Source: Chryseobacterium capnotolerans (GTDB lineage Bacteria; Bacteroidota; Bacteroidia; Flavobacteriales; Weeksellaceae). From it: a stretch of DNA of 64,000 nt. A program made the translations under genes and the position numbers. The DNA lies in contig NZ_CP065589.1 of assembly GCF_021278965.1 (NCBI RefSeq), forward strand, positions 4,345,001 through 4,409,000. Direction: 5' to 3'. Under the pieces are notes generated by a model. That model searched no databases. It saw only the letters and a list, made by a program, of their open reading frames with translations, and was not told the origin of the DNA. Position 1 is the stretch's first letter; every line of letters starts with the position of its first letter. Positions 19,747-29,253 of this stretch are shown one piece after another.

Positions 19747-21106
19747 AAATAACAGAAGGAAAAACAAGCAGAACATTAGTCCCCACATCTACTTTAGAAT
19801 CAATACTCATGATAATATGATGATGATCAAAAATGCTTCTTGATAATGACAGACCAATACCACTTCCTTTAATGCCATCTACATTCTTTCCTCTGTAAAA
19901 AGTTTCTGTAATCTTAGCCAGATCATCTACGGGAATTCCTTTTCCCAGGTCTTTCACTTCAATATTCAGTTGATTGTTCTTTTCTGATAAAATAATCTCT
20001 ACAGGATGCCCATGAGAGTATTTGATGGCATTTTCTACAATATTATATAATGCCAAATAAAGAAGTGTTTCATTTCCTGGAAATTCTAATAAAGAAGGTT
20101 TCGTAACCTGAAGTTGGATTTTAATATTGGATTGATTTTCTTTTGCTTTAGGTTCCAGTTTTTCATAAATCTTCCAGATGAGTTCATCTATTCTTACTTG
20201 TTGATGGGAAGATTCAAGTTTAGTCATTCCGGACATCAGCAAAAGATTGTTGAGAATATTTTCAATCTCATAGACATTATCCAGAGATTCTTTGGCTACC
20301 TTTTTATATTCTTCGGGAGTACGGTCTTTTTGGGCAAAAACTTCAAGGTTTCCGGAAATAGCTGCTAACGGAGTTTTAAATTCATGAGAAACATAGTTGA
20401 TAAAGTTTTGCTGCAACAGAACATTTTCAGAGATTCTGCCCAATAGTTTATTATAGGATTTAATCAGATCTTCAATTTCATCATTGGTATTGGTGGAGGT
20501 AATCGCTGTAGAAATATTATTATAATCTACCTTATTAATTCTTTCTACCACATTTGAAATAGGCTTATAAACAACCTTTGAAAGATAACGGCTCAAGAAA
20601 TAGATAGCCAGCAGCCCGATAATCAGTACAGAGAGCATGATGATAGAAAGCCTCCAGATCTGTGATTGAAATGAGTCATTCGGGGATTTTACAAAAACCA
20701 CAAAGTCTCCCTGGTTATCCGGATAAAAAATTCCATAGTAGAATTGATTACCAGACATAAACTGGGTGCCTTTATTGTTTCTCGCAGCCTGTAAATGAGA
20801 AGCCTTAATATTCTCATCATTCAGATTCTGCCCAAACGTCACTTCATTATTCTGATTATAAACCGCTACCTGATTATTTTGAATAAGGTGTTTATATTCC
20901 TGTTTAATCTGGGCATGTCTGTCTTTGGGTAATTCATCTTTTTCAAGATAATAGATGGCAGAAATCAGAGCTGTATTCCTGAGTTTCTCAAAATAAAAGA
21001 TTTTGGTACTGTCATAATAAGCAAAAAATATCACCGCAGATGTGATGATAGAAACGATGCCGAACGAAAGGCTGGAAATAAGGGTAAACCTGTTCCTAAG
21101 CGTCAT
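19745..21106 (-). CDS. Sensor histidine kinase of the metal-efflux locus
   Basis: The 453-aa product has two transmembrane helices (about 12-32 and 150-172) flanking a ~115-residue periplasmic sensor, then HAMP, a HisKA domain with FINYVSHEFKTPLAAISGN (phospho-His), and HATPase_c with NAIKYS (N box), DLGKGIP (G1) and GSGIGLSLSR (G2). It starts one base after the response-regulator stop and is upstream of the efflux operon on the same strand. By analogy with CusS/CzcS-type systems it probably senses periplasmic metal. The ligand is inferred from neighbours only. Confidence 0.85.
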   Translation of the reverse strand: MTLRNRFTLISSLSFGIVSIITSAVIFFAYYDSTKIFYFEKLRNTALISAIYYLEKDELPKDRHAQIKQEYKHLIQNNQVAVYNQNNEVTFGQNLNDENIKASHLQAARNNKGTQFMSGNQFYYGIFYPDNQGDFVVFVKSPNDSFQSQIWRLSIIMLSVLIIGLLAIYFLSRYLSKVVYKPISNVVERINKVDYNNISTAITSTNTNDEIEDLIKSYNKLLGRISENVLLQQNFINYVSHEFKTPLAAISGNLEVFAQKDRTPEEYKKVAKESLDNVYEIENILNNLLLMSGMTKLESSHQQVRIDELIWKIYEKLEPKAKENQSNIKIQLQVTKPSLLEFPGNETLLYLALYNIVENAIKYSHGHPVEIILSEKNNQLNIEVKDLGKGIPVDDLAKITETFYRGKNVDGIKGSGIGLSLSRSIFDHHHIIMSIDSKVDVGTNVLLVFPSVI

Positions 21107-21107
21107 T

Positions 21108-21782
21108 TTAATCTTTAATTAAATATCCTGTTCCTTTTACGGTGTGAATAATTTTCTGCTCCGATTCATCAATTTTGTTACGAACATAGGAAATGTAGAC
21201 ATCCACCACATTGGTAGCACTATCAAAATCAATTCCCCAAACATTGTGCAAGATCTGAGTTCTGCTCAATACCTTATTTTTATTCTCCATCAAAAAAGTA
21301 AAAAGTTTGTATTCTGTAGGGGAAAATTCGATCTCTTTATCATTTTGAGTTACCTTATGAAGATCTGTATCAACTGTAATATTGCCACAAGACAATTGGT
21401 GATCTTCTTTCTGGTAACTTAGCTTATTTCTTCTGGTTAATGCTTTGATCCTTGAGATCAATTCTTCAAAGTGAAATGGTTTGGATAAATAATCATCTGC
21501 TCCTAGATCCAGCATCTTAATTTTATCATCCGGACTGTTCAAAGCACTCAAAACCAAAATCGGAGTATAATTTCCTTTAAATCTTATGATCTGGGTAAGC
21601 TGCATTCCGTCCAAACCCGGAAGCATAATATCCATTAATATAATATCAAAATCATAGGCATGAAGAATTTCTCTTGCTTTTTCACCAGAATCAGCAAGCG
21701 TCATAGTATGCCCGGCTTCAGAAAGCCCCTTCAATAAGAAACTGCTAATTCTTTGATCGTCTTCTACCAATAAGATATTCAT
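21108..21782 (-). CDS. OmpR-family response regulator of the metal-efflux locus
   Basis: The start at 21782 (MNILLVEDD) is chosen because it begins the receiver fold; an in-frame ATG 81 bases upstream adds a hydrophobic stretch unrelated to the family. The 224-aa product has the acidic pair ED at residues 7-8, phospho-Asp 51 (DIILMDIMLPGLDG), the KPF Lys in DDYLSKPFHFEEL, and a winged-helix C-terminus (FSPTEYKLFTFLMEN ... SYVRNKID ... IHTVKGTGYLI). It pairs with the adjacent kinase. Confidence 0.88.
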   Translation of the reverse strand: MNILLVEDDQRISSFLLKGLSEAGHTMTLADSGEKAREILHAYDFDIILMDIMLPGLDGMQLTQIIRFKGNYTPILVLSALNSPDDKIKMLDLGADDYLSKPFHFEELISRIKALTRRNKLSYQKEDHQLSCGNITVDTDLHKVTQNDKEIEFSPTEYKLFTFLMENKNKVLSRTQILHNVWGIDFDSATNVVDVYISYVRNKIDESEQKIIHTVKGTGYLIKD

Positions 21783-21943
21783 ACTATTTCTGAAATTTCC
21801 TATAAATATAGGGATTATGATTGAAGAAAGGAAGCCAGAAGAAGGAAGCAAAGACTTTTCCAAGGGTGGGAGGAGTCATTAATAATGATTTAAAACTCTT
21901 TGTAGAAATTCGTTGCTCAGCATTAACTTCCAGCCTTTTTTCC

Positions 21944-21951
21944 TAATTTTG
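21944..21951 (+). promoter_or_regulatory. -7 element very close to the rmuC start
   Basis: TAATTTTG ends four bases before the ATG at 21956. Transcription would start at or just inside the first codons, so the mRNA may be leaderless or use the ATG at 21962. Confidence 0.45.
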
Positions 21952-21955
21952 AGGA

Positions 21956-23449
21956 ATGGAGATGACCTATTTAATTATTGGATGTGTTGTTGGTGGAGCC
22001 ATTGGAGCCATTATATTATATTTTGCCTTGAAATCTTCTACGGTTTCAAGAAGCTCTTATGATGAACTCAATTTCTTACATATCAAAAACAAATCAGATC
22101 TGGAGAATTCAAATACAAAAATTCAGGAACTAGCTCAGAATCTTAATAAGGAAAAGGAAATCAATATACAACAACAGGATCTTCTGAATGACCTGAAAAA
22201 TGAATTTGCCAAACTTTCCGCTCAACATTCTTCACTCAACAGCCAGTTTCATGAACAAAAACAATTAACATTGAAACAGGATTTCCAGATAGAAACCCTT
22301 ATCGCTGAAAAACAGGATTTCTTTGCTAAGAATTCTGAGCTTTCTGCGCAAAATGAAAGTCTTCAAAAATCCCTGAATACCCAAAAAGAAGAAATTACCA
22401 AAATACAGGACGAATCCAAACTGCAGTTTGAAAATCTTGCCAATAAGATCTTAGAGGAAAAAACAGAAAAGTTCACAACTTTAAATCAGAACAATCTTAA
22501 GAACATCCTTGAACCCTTTCAGGAAAAAATTACAGATTTAAAGAACAGAGTGAATGAAGCCTATGAAAAGGAAAATAAAGAACGTTTCTCTCTTGCTGAA
22601 AAAGTAAAAGAACTGGCAGAACTGAACCAGCAAATCTCCGAAGATGCTAAAAAATTAACTCGGGCCCTGAAAGGTGAAAGTAAAACCCAGGGAAATTGGG
22701 GTGAGATGATTCTTGAAAGCATTCTGGAAAAGTCCGGATTGGTAAAAGGAAGAGAATATTTTCTTGAACATGAGCTCCGTGATGAAGATAACAAAGCTTT
22801 GTTTTCAGAATTTTCCGGCAAAAAAATGCGTCCGGATGCTGTTATAAAATACCCGGATGAAAGAAATGTCATCATTGATTCTAAAGTTTCTCTTACTGCA
22901 TTTACGGAATTAGTAGATGAAACCGATCAGGATGTTTATATGATGAAGCTTAATCAACATTTAAGTTCCATCAAAAATCATATTATGCAGCTTAGCCAGA
23001 AAGCTTACGATGATTATGGAAAATCACTGGATTTTGTCATGATGTTCATTCCAAGTGAGCCGGCTTATATTGCAGCTATGCAGGCAGACCAAAACCTTTG
23101 GAATTATGCCTACGAAAGAAGAATTCTGTTATTGAATCCAAGCAATCTGATCACCTCTTTAAAACTGATTGCAGATCTTTGGAAACGCGAATATCAGAAT
23201 AAAAATGCCCTTGAAATTGCTGATAGAGGCGCCAGATTATATGATAAATTTGTAGGTTTTGTAGATAATCTTGAAAAAGTAGGCCGAAATCTCGATCTTG
23301 CCAAGAATGTTTATAATGATGCTTACAAACAGTTGTATACAGGAAATGACAATCTTGTAATCCAGACTCAAAAGCTGAAATCATTAGGAATTAAAAATAA
23401 AAAAGATCTGCCTCAAAGTCTTATTGACAATAGTGATGTACTAGAGTAA
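21956..23449 (+). CDS. rmuC: DNA recombination protein RmuC
   Basis: About 497 aa: an N-terminal membrane helix (YLIIGCVVGGAIGAIILYFAL), a long coiled coil to about residue 200, and the RmuC nuclease-like domain (PD-(D/E)XK type) with KGESKTQGNWGEMILESILEKSGL, KKMRPDAVIKYPDERNVIIDSKVSL and FVMMFIPSEPAYIAA. RmuC limits inversions at short inverted repeats in E. coli. A second ATG two codons downstream (21962) would fit the close promoter better. Confidence 0.93.
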   Translation: MEMTYLIIGCVVGGAIGAIILYFALKSSTVSRSSYDELNFLHIKNKSDLENSNTKIQELAQNLNKEKEINIQQQDLLNDLKNEFAKLSAQHSSLNSQFHEQKQLTLKQDFQIETLIAEKQDFFAKNSELSAQNESLQKSLNTQKEEITKIQDESKLQFENLANKILEEKTEKFTTLNQNNLKNILEPFQEKITDLKNRVNEAYEKENKERFSLAEKVKELAELNQQISEDAKKLTRALKGESKTQGNWGEMILESILEKSGLVKGREYFLEHELRDEDNKALFSEFSGKKMRPDAVIKYPDERNVIIDSKVSLTAFTELVDETDQDVYMMKLNQHLSSIKNHIMQLSQKAYDDYGKSLDFVMMFIPSEPAYIAAMQADQNLWNYAYERRILLLNPSNLITSLKLIADLWKREYQNKNALEIADRGARLYDKFVGFVDNLEKVGRNLDLAKNVYNDAYKQLYTGNDNLVIQTQKLKSLGIKNKKDLPQSLIDNSDVLE

Positions 23450-23462
23450 ACATTAAAATACT

Positions 23463-23879
23463 ATGAAAAAATCAAATCTCATCCTATTAATATGTCTTAT
23501 TCTTTATATTGCTTCGCTACCTTTCACCGCTGTATATGCAAAAGGTCATGAAATGAGTGGCCTGGCCTGTGCTCTACTGGGTTGGGCAGAAATGGATGGC
23601 GGTGGCATAGCATGGCTGGCTAATCCTTTGCTTTTTATTGGAGCTTTTTTCCTATTATTAAAACAAATAAAAATATCCGCAGTGCTCAGCCTCATTGCTT
23701 TTGGTCTTACCTTTTGCTATCTATCTGTTGGCGAAATTACAGTCAATGAAGCAGGACACAAATTCCCGATAACAGGATATGGTCCGGGATATTTTCTTTG
23801 GGTAGCAAGCTGCTTCTCATTACTGATCGGAACTATTATTCTTATAAAAACACCTGAGAAAATTCAGGATCATCAATAA
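23463..23879 (+). CDS. Small four-helix membrane protein, function unknown
   Basis: The 138-aa product has four hydrophobic segments (about 7-27, 47-64, 70-88 and 108-127). A short periplasmic loop holds AKGHEMSGLACALLGWAEMDGGG. It begins 14 bases after rmuC and may share its transcript. I do not recognise a family. Confidence 0.55.
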   Translation: MKKSNLILLICLILYIASLPFTAVYAKGHEMSGLACALLGWAEMDGGGIAWLANPLLFIGAFFLLLKQIKISAVLSLIAFGLTFCYLSVGEITVNEAGHKFPITGYGPGYFLWVASCFSLLIGTIILIKTPEKIQDHQ

Positions 23880-23894
23880 TGTTTTAAAAACAAA

Positions 23895-23925
23895 ATGAGG
23901 CAGTCTTTATTTCAGACGGCCTCAT
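23895..23925. terminator. Bidirectional terminator
   Basis: ATGAGGC (23895-23901) pairs with GCCTCAT (23919-23925), and GTCT (23903-23906) pairs with AGAC (23914-23917) inside. It lies between convergent genes. Confidence 0.65.
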
Positions 23926-23929
23926 CTAT

Positions 23930-24685
23930 TTATTTTCTGATGAACTGAACGGATTTTCCGTTTCCAAGTTTCAGAAAATAGACACCTGAAACAAAATGAT
24001 GAGTATCAATTTTTTCTTTTTCGGAAATATTTCCTTCTGTTATGTGATTTCCTATAGAATTATACACCGTGTATTTTTGATGCTTACCTACTCCTGAAAC
24101 CTGAATAAATTCAATGGCAGGATTCGGATATACGGAAAGTTCATTGTGTTTGATTTTCACTTCCTGCGTAGCTAAGGTTCCTGAAACATTAATCTTGCTG
24201 CTGAAATCCTGTGTACTCTGCCCATTTCCTGCTGCCGTCCTCCATTGTATAGTATATATTCCTGGATTTGCTGGGTTTTTAATTAGATCCGAAATGATAA
24301 TCTGAATTTGAGCTCCAGCCGGAATCGCCACTCCACTAGTTGCACCTCCTACAGATAATTGTATTCCGCTACTCCAACTTCCCCCTACTGTTCCAAATGA
24401 AGTAGAACAAGGGTAAGCTACTCCATTCACTTTAAAAGTAACATAGGGCTGCAAATTTTTTCCCCCTGATATAACAGGAGCAATTGCTGGAAATCCTGTA
24501 GGTAATGAAAGATAAAACACGTTAGGTGTTGAAGTCCCTGTACCAATAGCCACAGAGGTGGTATACTCAAAAGTATAAACAGATGATTGCCCCGCCCCGC
24601 CATTACTCACAGTGACGGTTTGTGCTTTAGATAATGAAAGCCCACATAGCAGATTAATCATCAAAACATAGAAAAGTTTCTTCAT
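23930..24685 (-). CDS. T9SS-exported protein with type A sorting domain
   Basis: The 251-aa product has a signal peptide (ends ...LSLSKAQ), a ~150-residue beta-rich domain with Gly/Ser/Thr repeats (IQLSVGGATSGVAIPAGAQIQIII), and a T9SS type A C-terminal domain starting LSVYPNPA, with ...VSGVYFLKLGNG and a final Ile-Arg-Lys. It should cross the outer membrane through T9SS and be attached or released. The central domain is not recognised. A -7 element lies 164 bases upstream, giving a long 5' UTR. Confidence 0.75.
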   Translation of the reverse strand: MKKLFYVLMINLLCGLSLSKAQTVTVSNGGAGQSSVYTFEYTTSVAIGTGTSTPNVFYLSLPTGFPAIAPVISGGKNLQPYVTFKVNGVAYPCSTSFGTVGGSWSSGIQLSVGGATSGVAIPAGAQIQIIISDLIKNPANPGIYTIQWRTAAGNGQSTQDFSSKINVSGTLATQEVKIKHNELSVYPNPAIEFIQVSGVGKHQKYTVYNSIGNHITEGNISEKEKIDTHHFVSGVYFLKLGNGKSVQFIRK

Positions 24686-24848
24686 AAATTCTTTTTTAAA
24701 AGGTTGTTTGTATAATAAAAGGCTATTAGTTTTTAATTCTTTTTTTCATCATTTAGTTTTTATTGAATTCAGGTAGTATTCCCTTTCCCAGAAGAAGTCA
24801 AGTTACACGGGTTATTGTCCTAAAACTTGCTCTATCATTATGTTTTTG

Positions 24849-24856
24849 CAAAATTA
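24849..24856 (-). promoter_or_regulatory. -7 element for the T9SS protein gene
   Basis: On the minus strand TAATTTTG matches TAnnTTTG. The intergenic region 24686-25104 is otherwise AT-rich and holds only this promoter and the one facing right at 25034-25064. Confidence 0.45.
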
Positions 24857-25033
24857 AATCTTATCTAAAATCATCAAAACTATAGTAAAATCATATTGAA
24901 AAAATGATTGAAACACAGATATACCCTTGAATATTAATTTTTTAACCCAATCATTTTATGAATATGATTAATTATTATTTTCATGAAGATTATCAAAACA
25001 GTCCGCAACAATAATTTAAATTGAATGTTTGCT

Positions 25034-25064
25034 TTGTATAAAAAAAATTTAGAGACTATATTTG
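25034..25064 (+). promoter_or_regulatory. Promoter of the AraC-type regulator gene
   Basis: TTG (25034-25036), a 20-base spacer and a perfect TATATTTG (25057-25064) lie 41 bases before the ATG. Confidence 0.65.
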
Positions 25065-25104
25065 TCCCTTCTAAAAAATGAATAAAAGCTGAAGGCCTGC
25101 TGCG

Positions 25105-26153
25105 ATGAGAATTACTGAATATTACAATAACAGAATACATTCTTTAAAAAAGCAGCTTATTGAAATGTATTTAGCTATTCTGGCAGTCTTTCATATTGTC
25201 TCTATCTACATCTATCTGTTCTGGCTAAAAAACACATCTCCGCTTTATTATTTTGCAGGCGCACTGGTATTTTATATTTACTCCTATATACTTATCCGGA
25301 GAAATTTTAATATATCCAGGATTGTGAATGCCTATCTTCATTTCAGTTCCTTGTATATTTCAGTCATCATCTTAAACTTTATTGATGATTCTCTTGTAGG
25401 ATTTATCTGGTTAATGCCTATGCCAATATGTGCCTATGTTTTTTAAAAAGAAAGATGGTTGTCTACTATATGTTTTATACCATTATATTAATGCTGCTCA
25501 TTATGACATACGCTAAATACTTTGACCATCATTTTTATCAATACGACAAAAAGTATCTCCGTCCGACTAATGCAGCAACTATACTGGCAAACATTTCCTT
25601 ACTCTGTTTATTTTTATACTACAAGCTCAAAATAGATCATTTAGAATCTAAAGCTTTTGAATACCATATTAAAAGCAAGATGAGGGAAAAACATATACAC
25701 AAAGCCAATTTTCTTTCAAAAGAACCCCATTATATCATAGAATTATCTGATAAAAACAAAAATGATTTAATAATAATAGACCACCGTAAACTGGAAAGCT
25801 TATTTTTGGAATTGGATAAGTACATGAGATACAATAATTACTTCACTAATCCTTCCATTAAAATCTCGGGGCTATGTTCTGAACTAAAAACCAATATCAA
25901 CTACTTGTCAAGAGCCATTGACTATAAAGGGTATAAAAATTTCAACCAATATCTCAATTCATTAAGAATCAATTATGTAAAAAATCTCATTGAAAAATCA
26001 GACTTAACGAAAGTTACTCTCATGTACATTTACACAGGTGCCGGCTTCACAAGCCAGGCAACCTTCAACAGAGTCTTTAAACAGTTTGAAGGAATTACAC
26101 CCAGCGAATATATTGCCAGCCAGTTGGTTATTGATAAACAAAATACAGACTGA
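25105..26153 (+). CDS. Membrane-anchored AraC-family regulator, one frame break
   Basis: Two frames join in the T run 25439-25444. Seven T instead of six give a continuous CAYVFLKRKMVVYY, so I read one ~349-aa protein. The N-terminal half has about six hydrophobic helices without a long loop. The C-terminal ~110 residues are an AraC helix-turn-helix pair: LCSELKTNINYLSRAID, FNQYLNSLRINYVKNLI and TGAGFTSQATFNRVFKQFEGITPSEYI. Such proteins are one-component regulators that may respond to a membrane signal. The next gene is also a membrane-anchored regulator. Confidence 0.78.
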
Positions 26154-26226
26154 TTCATAGGATAACCAATCATTAATTTTATATAATTTTACAAAAGCTG
26201 ATATAAAATCATTCAGGTATACTTAG

Positions 26227-27075
26227 ATGAAACATCTGCCATCATTAAAACCATATTCTTACCCCAAGTCTGAATCATTTGCAGAAATTCTACTCTCTTC
26301 CTTCGGAGCAGGGATTACAGTCTATCTTTTTTTGATTATTTTTCAGCCTTTTGGAACCGAAAGCTTCCATCATCCTTACAAATATCTTCTTCTTTTCCCT
26401 TACACCATTATTTTCGGAACGGTATTTTTCATATCCAATCTTTACGTTTCACGTCTCACTGACTGGAATATTGGTTCAGAATTATTAAAAATATTAACCG
26501 TACTGTTTTTAGCCTCCATCCTATCCTACTTATATAACTCATTAATTGTCAGTAAAGTCAATCTTAGTTTTGAAAATTATGGATATATGCTTCTTTATTC
26601 ATTAGCAGTAGGTATTCCCATTTCTACTATTTATGTCTTATCAAGGTATATTTATTTAAAGAATACTCACGAAAATACAGCCCAAAATATTGCGTCAGGC
26701 TTACTTGAAAATTCTAAAAACTCACAAGCAAAAACACTTACTATTCAAGCAAATAATATAGAAATTCTCATTTCTACAGAGAGTTTATTATGTATCCAAT
26801 CTATGGAAAACTATTGTACTTTATACTTTTTAGAAAATAATGAAGTCAAAAAAAAATTACTAAGAATAAGCCTGGCAAATATCTTGCAGCAAACAGAAAC
26901 TGATGTCATCAAAAAATGCCACCGTTCCTATATTGTTAACCTTGAAAAAGTAAAGAACATCAAAGGCAATGCCCAAGGTTACAAATTAATTCTCGCGGAA
27001 ATTGATTTCATGATTCCAGTATCAAGAAGTTTTATATCGGCTATTATCCCCAGATTACAACAGCTTAAAAAATAA
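26227..27075 (+). CDS. Membrane-anchored LytTR-domain transcription regulator
   Basis: The 282-aa product has four hydrophobic helices in the first ~145 residues (starting ILLSSFGAGITVYLFLIIFQPFG), then a linker and a LytTR DNA-binding domain from about 175: LLCIQSMENYCTLYF, KCHRSYIVNLEKVKNI and MIPVSRSF. There is no receiver domain, so it is a one-component regulator. The gene follows the AraC-type gene by 73 bases on the same strand. Targets are unknown; the CPBP protease gene next door is a candidate. Confidence 0.8.
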   Translation: MKHLPSLKPYSYPKSESFAEILLSSFGAGITVYLFLIIFQPFGTESFHHPYKYLLLFPYTIIFGTVFFISNLYVSRLTDWNIGSELLKILTVLFLASILSYLYNSLIVSKVNLSFENYGYMLLYSLAVGIPISTIYVLSRYIYLKNTHENTAQNIASGLLENSKNSQAKTLTIQANNIEILISTESLLCIQSMENYCTLYFLENNEVKKKLLRISLANILQQTETDVIKKCHRSYIVNLEKVKNIKGNAQGYKLILAEIDFMIPVSRSFISAIIPRLQQLKK

Positions 27076-27165
27076 AAGCTTGCCATTGGTCACTATTTCT
27101 TGATGTTCATCACAATACATTGATTCACGTTCTATAAAGCCACATTTTTGCTCAAAATAATTAAC

Positions 27166-27932
27166 ATGAGTAAAAATATCCGCTTCTTTTTCATCTTTAT
27201 CCTTGGCTTTATCGCTTATTATTTATTTGATTTTTATTGTTTTAAAATTATTCAGGAACAATCAAAAGAAATATTCCATAGTAAAGCAATCGCTCATATA
27301 CTAGCCTATTCAATAACGATAATTCCACTCATTGGTACTGCGAAAATTTTGTTTCCCAAAAAACACGTCTCGGACTTATTTTCATTAAATCAACCAATAA
27401 GTACCGGATTTATCCTTTCTTTTTCGCTACTCTCCCGATGCTTATTGGCTATTCTGTTTTCTTCAGTTTATCAAATGAATTGAATATAGAGTCTCTGTTT
27501 ATCAATACAATTTCATCAGCTTTCTTTGAAGAACTTATTTTCAGAGCCTTTTTGATTGGCCTCTTATTTAAATTTACCAAACTAGGGTTTATTACTTCAA
27601 TTTTACTGGCTTCATCAATTTTTGCACAGGCTCACCTGTATCAGGGAAGCACAACCATAGAGCTTATACAGGTATTCTCTATCACATTTTTGGGGTCTAT
27701 CCTTTTCGCATGGGTATATTCTGAATGGAATTTTAATATCTGGACTGCAATATTTTTACATTTCTTCATGAATCTCTATTGGAGTATTTTCACAGTCGAT
27801 AATAATGCAGCAGGCAATACACTAGGAAACATTTTTAGGTTTGCATCCATATTTCTGGTTATTTTACTCACCATTTATCACAAAAAAAGAAAAAGATTCC
27901 TCTTCAGGTCACCTGGAAAAGCCTTTTTATAA
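27166..27932 (+). CDS. CPBP-family intramembrane metalloprotease, one frame break
   Basis: Two frames join in the T run 27420-27424. One extra T gives a continuous ILSFFATLPMLIGYSV. I chose the ATG at 27166; a TTG 18 bases upstream is possible. The ~255-aa protein has about seven helices and the CPBP (CAAX protease/Abi) motifs: SAFFEELIFRAFLIG (EExxxR), FAQAHLY (His) and AIFLHFFMNLYWS (HxxxN). Bacterial members include bacteriocin self-immunity proteins and uncharacterised proteases; no bacteriocin gene is adjacent, so no function is assigned. Confidence 0.78.
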
Positions 27933-27963
27933 AAAGCAAAGAAATACAATCATAAATTTTGCA

Positions 27964-27971
27964 TAATTTTG
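27964..27971 (+). promoter_or_regulatory. -7 element very close to the methyltransferase start
   Basis: TAATTTTG ends four bases before the ATG at 27976, the same geometry as at rmuC. A leaderless transcript is likely. Confidence 0.5.
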
Positions 27972-27975
27972 CAGC

Positions 27976-28743
27976 ATGTTGATCGAAAGTTTTCAAAACG
28001 AAAAAATAAAAAATGTCACTAAGCTACTTACTGACAACAGGTTCCGTAAAAAATCAAAGGTTTTTGTTGTTGAAGGACAACAGGAAAATGCCAGAGCCCT
28101 GCAATATGATTTTGAACCCGTAGAATTCTTTATCTGTGAAAATATCTTTAAAGAAAAGCTTCCTGAGGGGAAAATCCATTTGGTAAGTGATAAAGTCTAT
28201 GAAAAGATAGCTTACAGAGGAAGCTCCGAAGGTATTATTGGGGTATACCAGACAAAAGAAAGTACACTTTCATCTTATGTTCCAAAAGATAATGCTACCA
28301 TTATCATCGTTGAAGGAGTAGAAAAGCCTGGTAATTTGGGAGCTATTTTGAGAAGCTGTGAAGCATTTGGCATTGATGCTCTTATTGTTGCAGACGGAAA
28401 AACCGATTTTTATAATCCGAATGTTATCAGATCTAGTGTAGGCTGCCTTTTCGGAATGGAAGTTTATCAGGCTGAAAATGAAGAGACACTTGAGTTTCTT
28501 CAGAAAAATAGCTTCAATATGTATACAACATTGATGGATGAGACAGCTGAAGATCTTTATAAAAGGGATTTCACACAACGTTCTGCTGTATTATTCGGGA
28601 CGGAACATTCCGGATTAAGCAATTTCTGGATAGGAAAAGGTAAAAATACATTAATTCCGATGGCTGGTAGTATTGATTCTTTGAATCTGAGCAATGCTGT
28701 AGCAATAACTTGTTATGAATCTTTAAGACAAAAGAAAGGATAA
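27976..28743 (+). CDS. TrmH/SpoU-family RNA 2'-O-methyltransferase
   Basis: The 255-aa product has an N-terminal substrate-binding domain (LLTDNRFRKKSKVFVVEGQQENARAL) and a SpoU methylase domain with the deep trefoil-knot motifs: IVEGVEKPGNLGAILRSCEAFGIDALIV (motif 1, catalytic Arg), AVLFGTEHSGLSNFW (motif 2) and IPMAGSIDSLNLSNAVAITCYE (motif 3, SAM site). It methylates ribose in rRNA or tRNA; the exact nucleotide is not predictable. The nearest relatives are RlmB/TsnR-like enzymes. Confidence 0.88.
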   Translation: MLIESFQNEKIKNVTKLLTDNRFRKKSKVFVVEGQQENARALQYDFEPVEFFICENIFKEKLPEGKIHLVSDKVYEKIAYRGSSEGIIGVYQTKESTLSSYVPKDNATIIIVEGVEKPGNLGAILRSCEAFGIDALIVADGKTDFYNPNVIRSSVGCLFGMEVYQAENEETLEFLQKNSFNMYTTLMDETAEDLYKRDFTQRSAVLFGTEHSGLSNFWIGKGKNTLIPMAGSIDSLNLSNAVAITCYESLRQKKG

Positions 28744-28872
28744 GCTACAGTGAAAGGAAAGTTTGGGGTTGGCCGACAGATCAATACTCTTATACTATTT
28801 CTATAATAATATTGCTTCTCTTTTAATTCACAATCACAGTTTTAAGGAAAAGACAATATATAAGCATAAAAA

Positions 28873-28897
28873 AACCGTTTCACTGGGTGAAACGGTT
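28873..28897 (-). terminator. Terminator after the Ala-rich lipoprotein
   Basis: A 10-bp stem (28873-28882 with 28888-28897) has a 5-base loop, with a U run for minus-strand RNA. Confidence 0.85.
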
Positions 28898-28923
28898 CTT
28901 TTATTTTTAAGCTTAAGCTAGAA

Positions 28924-29253
28924 TTATTTCTTAGCAGCATCTTTAGCAGCATCAGCAGCTCCTTTAGCAGCGTCAGCAGCTCCTTTAGCAGCGTCAGCAG
29001 CACCTTTAGCAGCATCTTTAGCAACTTCAGCTCCAGCAGCAGTAGTAGCAGCAGCAGCATCTTTAGTAGCTTCTACAGCAGTAGTAGCAGCAGAATCAAC
29101 AACTTTAGCAGCAGAATCAGTTACAGTAGCAGCAGAATCAGCAACAGTAGCAGCAGCAGAATCAGTTGTACCTTCAGTAGCTGTAGCGTCAGTTTTTTTA
29201 CAAGCAACTAGAGAGATTGCAGCGATAGCAGCTACGAATAATGACTTTTTCAT
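28924..29253 (-). CDS. Ala-rich repetitive lipoprotein (LEA/apolipoprotein-like helix)
   Basis: The 109-aa product has a lipoprotein signal (MKKSLFVAAIAAISLVAC, lipid Cys 18). The mature part has two repeat types: DSAA(A/T)(T/K)V units (residues ~30-60) and AAKGAAD units (KDAAKGAADAAKGAADAAKG...) to the end, a long amphipathic helix of Ala, Lys and Asp. An antisense Leu-rich frame is a shadow of these GCA/GCT codons. Similar Ala/Lys/Asp-rich lipoproteins occur widely in Flavobacteriia; a stress or envelope role is conceivable but unproven. The near-identical ~21-base DNA repeats could change copy number. Confidence 0.75.
   Translation of the reverse strand: MKKSLFVAAIAAISLVACKKTDATATEGTTDSAAATVADSAATVTDSAAKVVDSAATTAVEATKDAAAATTAAGAEVAKDAAKGAADAAKGAADAAKGAADAAKDAAKK

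Noticed and set aside
24686..25104. Possible small gene on the minus strand (24934-25140)
   Set aside because: It covers the AraC promoter and start, has no family likeness, and the composition is AT-driven.
28842..29060. Leu-rich open frame on the minus strand
   Set aside because: It is an alternative frame of the Ala-rich lipoprotein codons; the composition comes from GCA/GCT repeats, and it lacks a start context.
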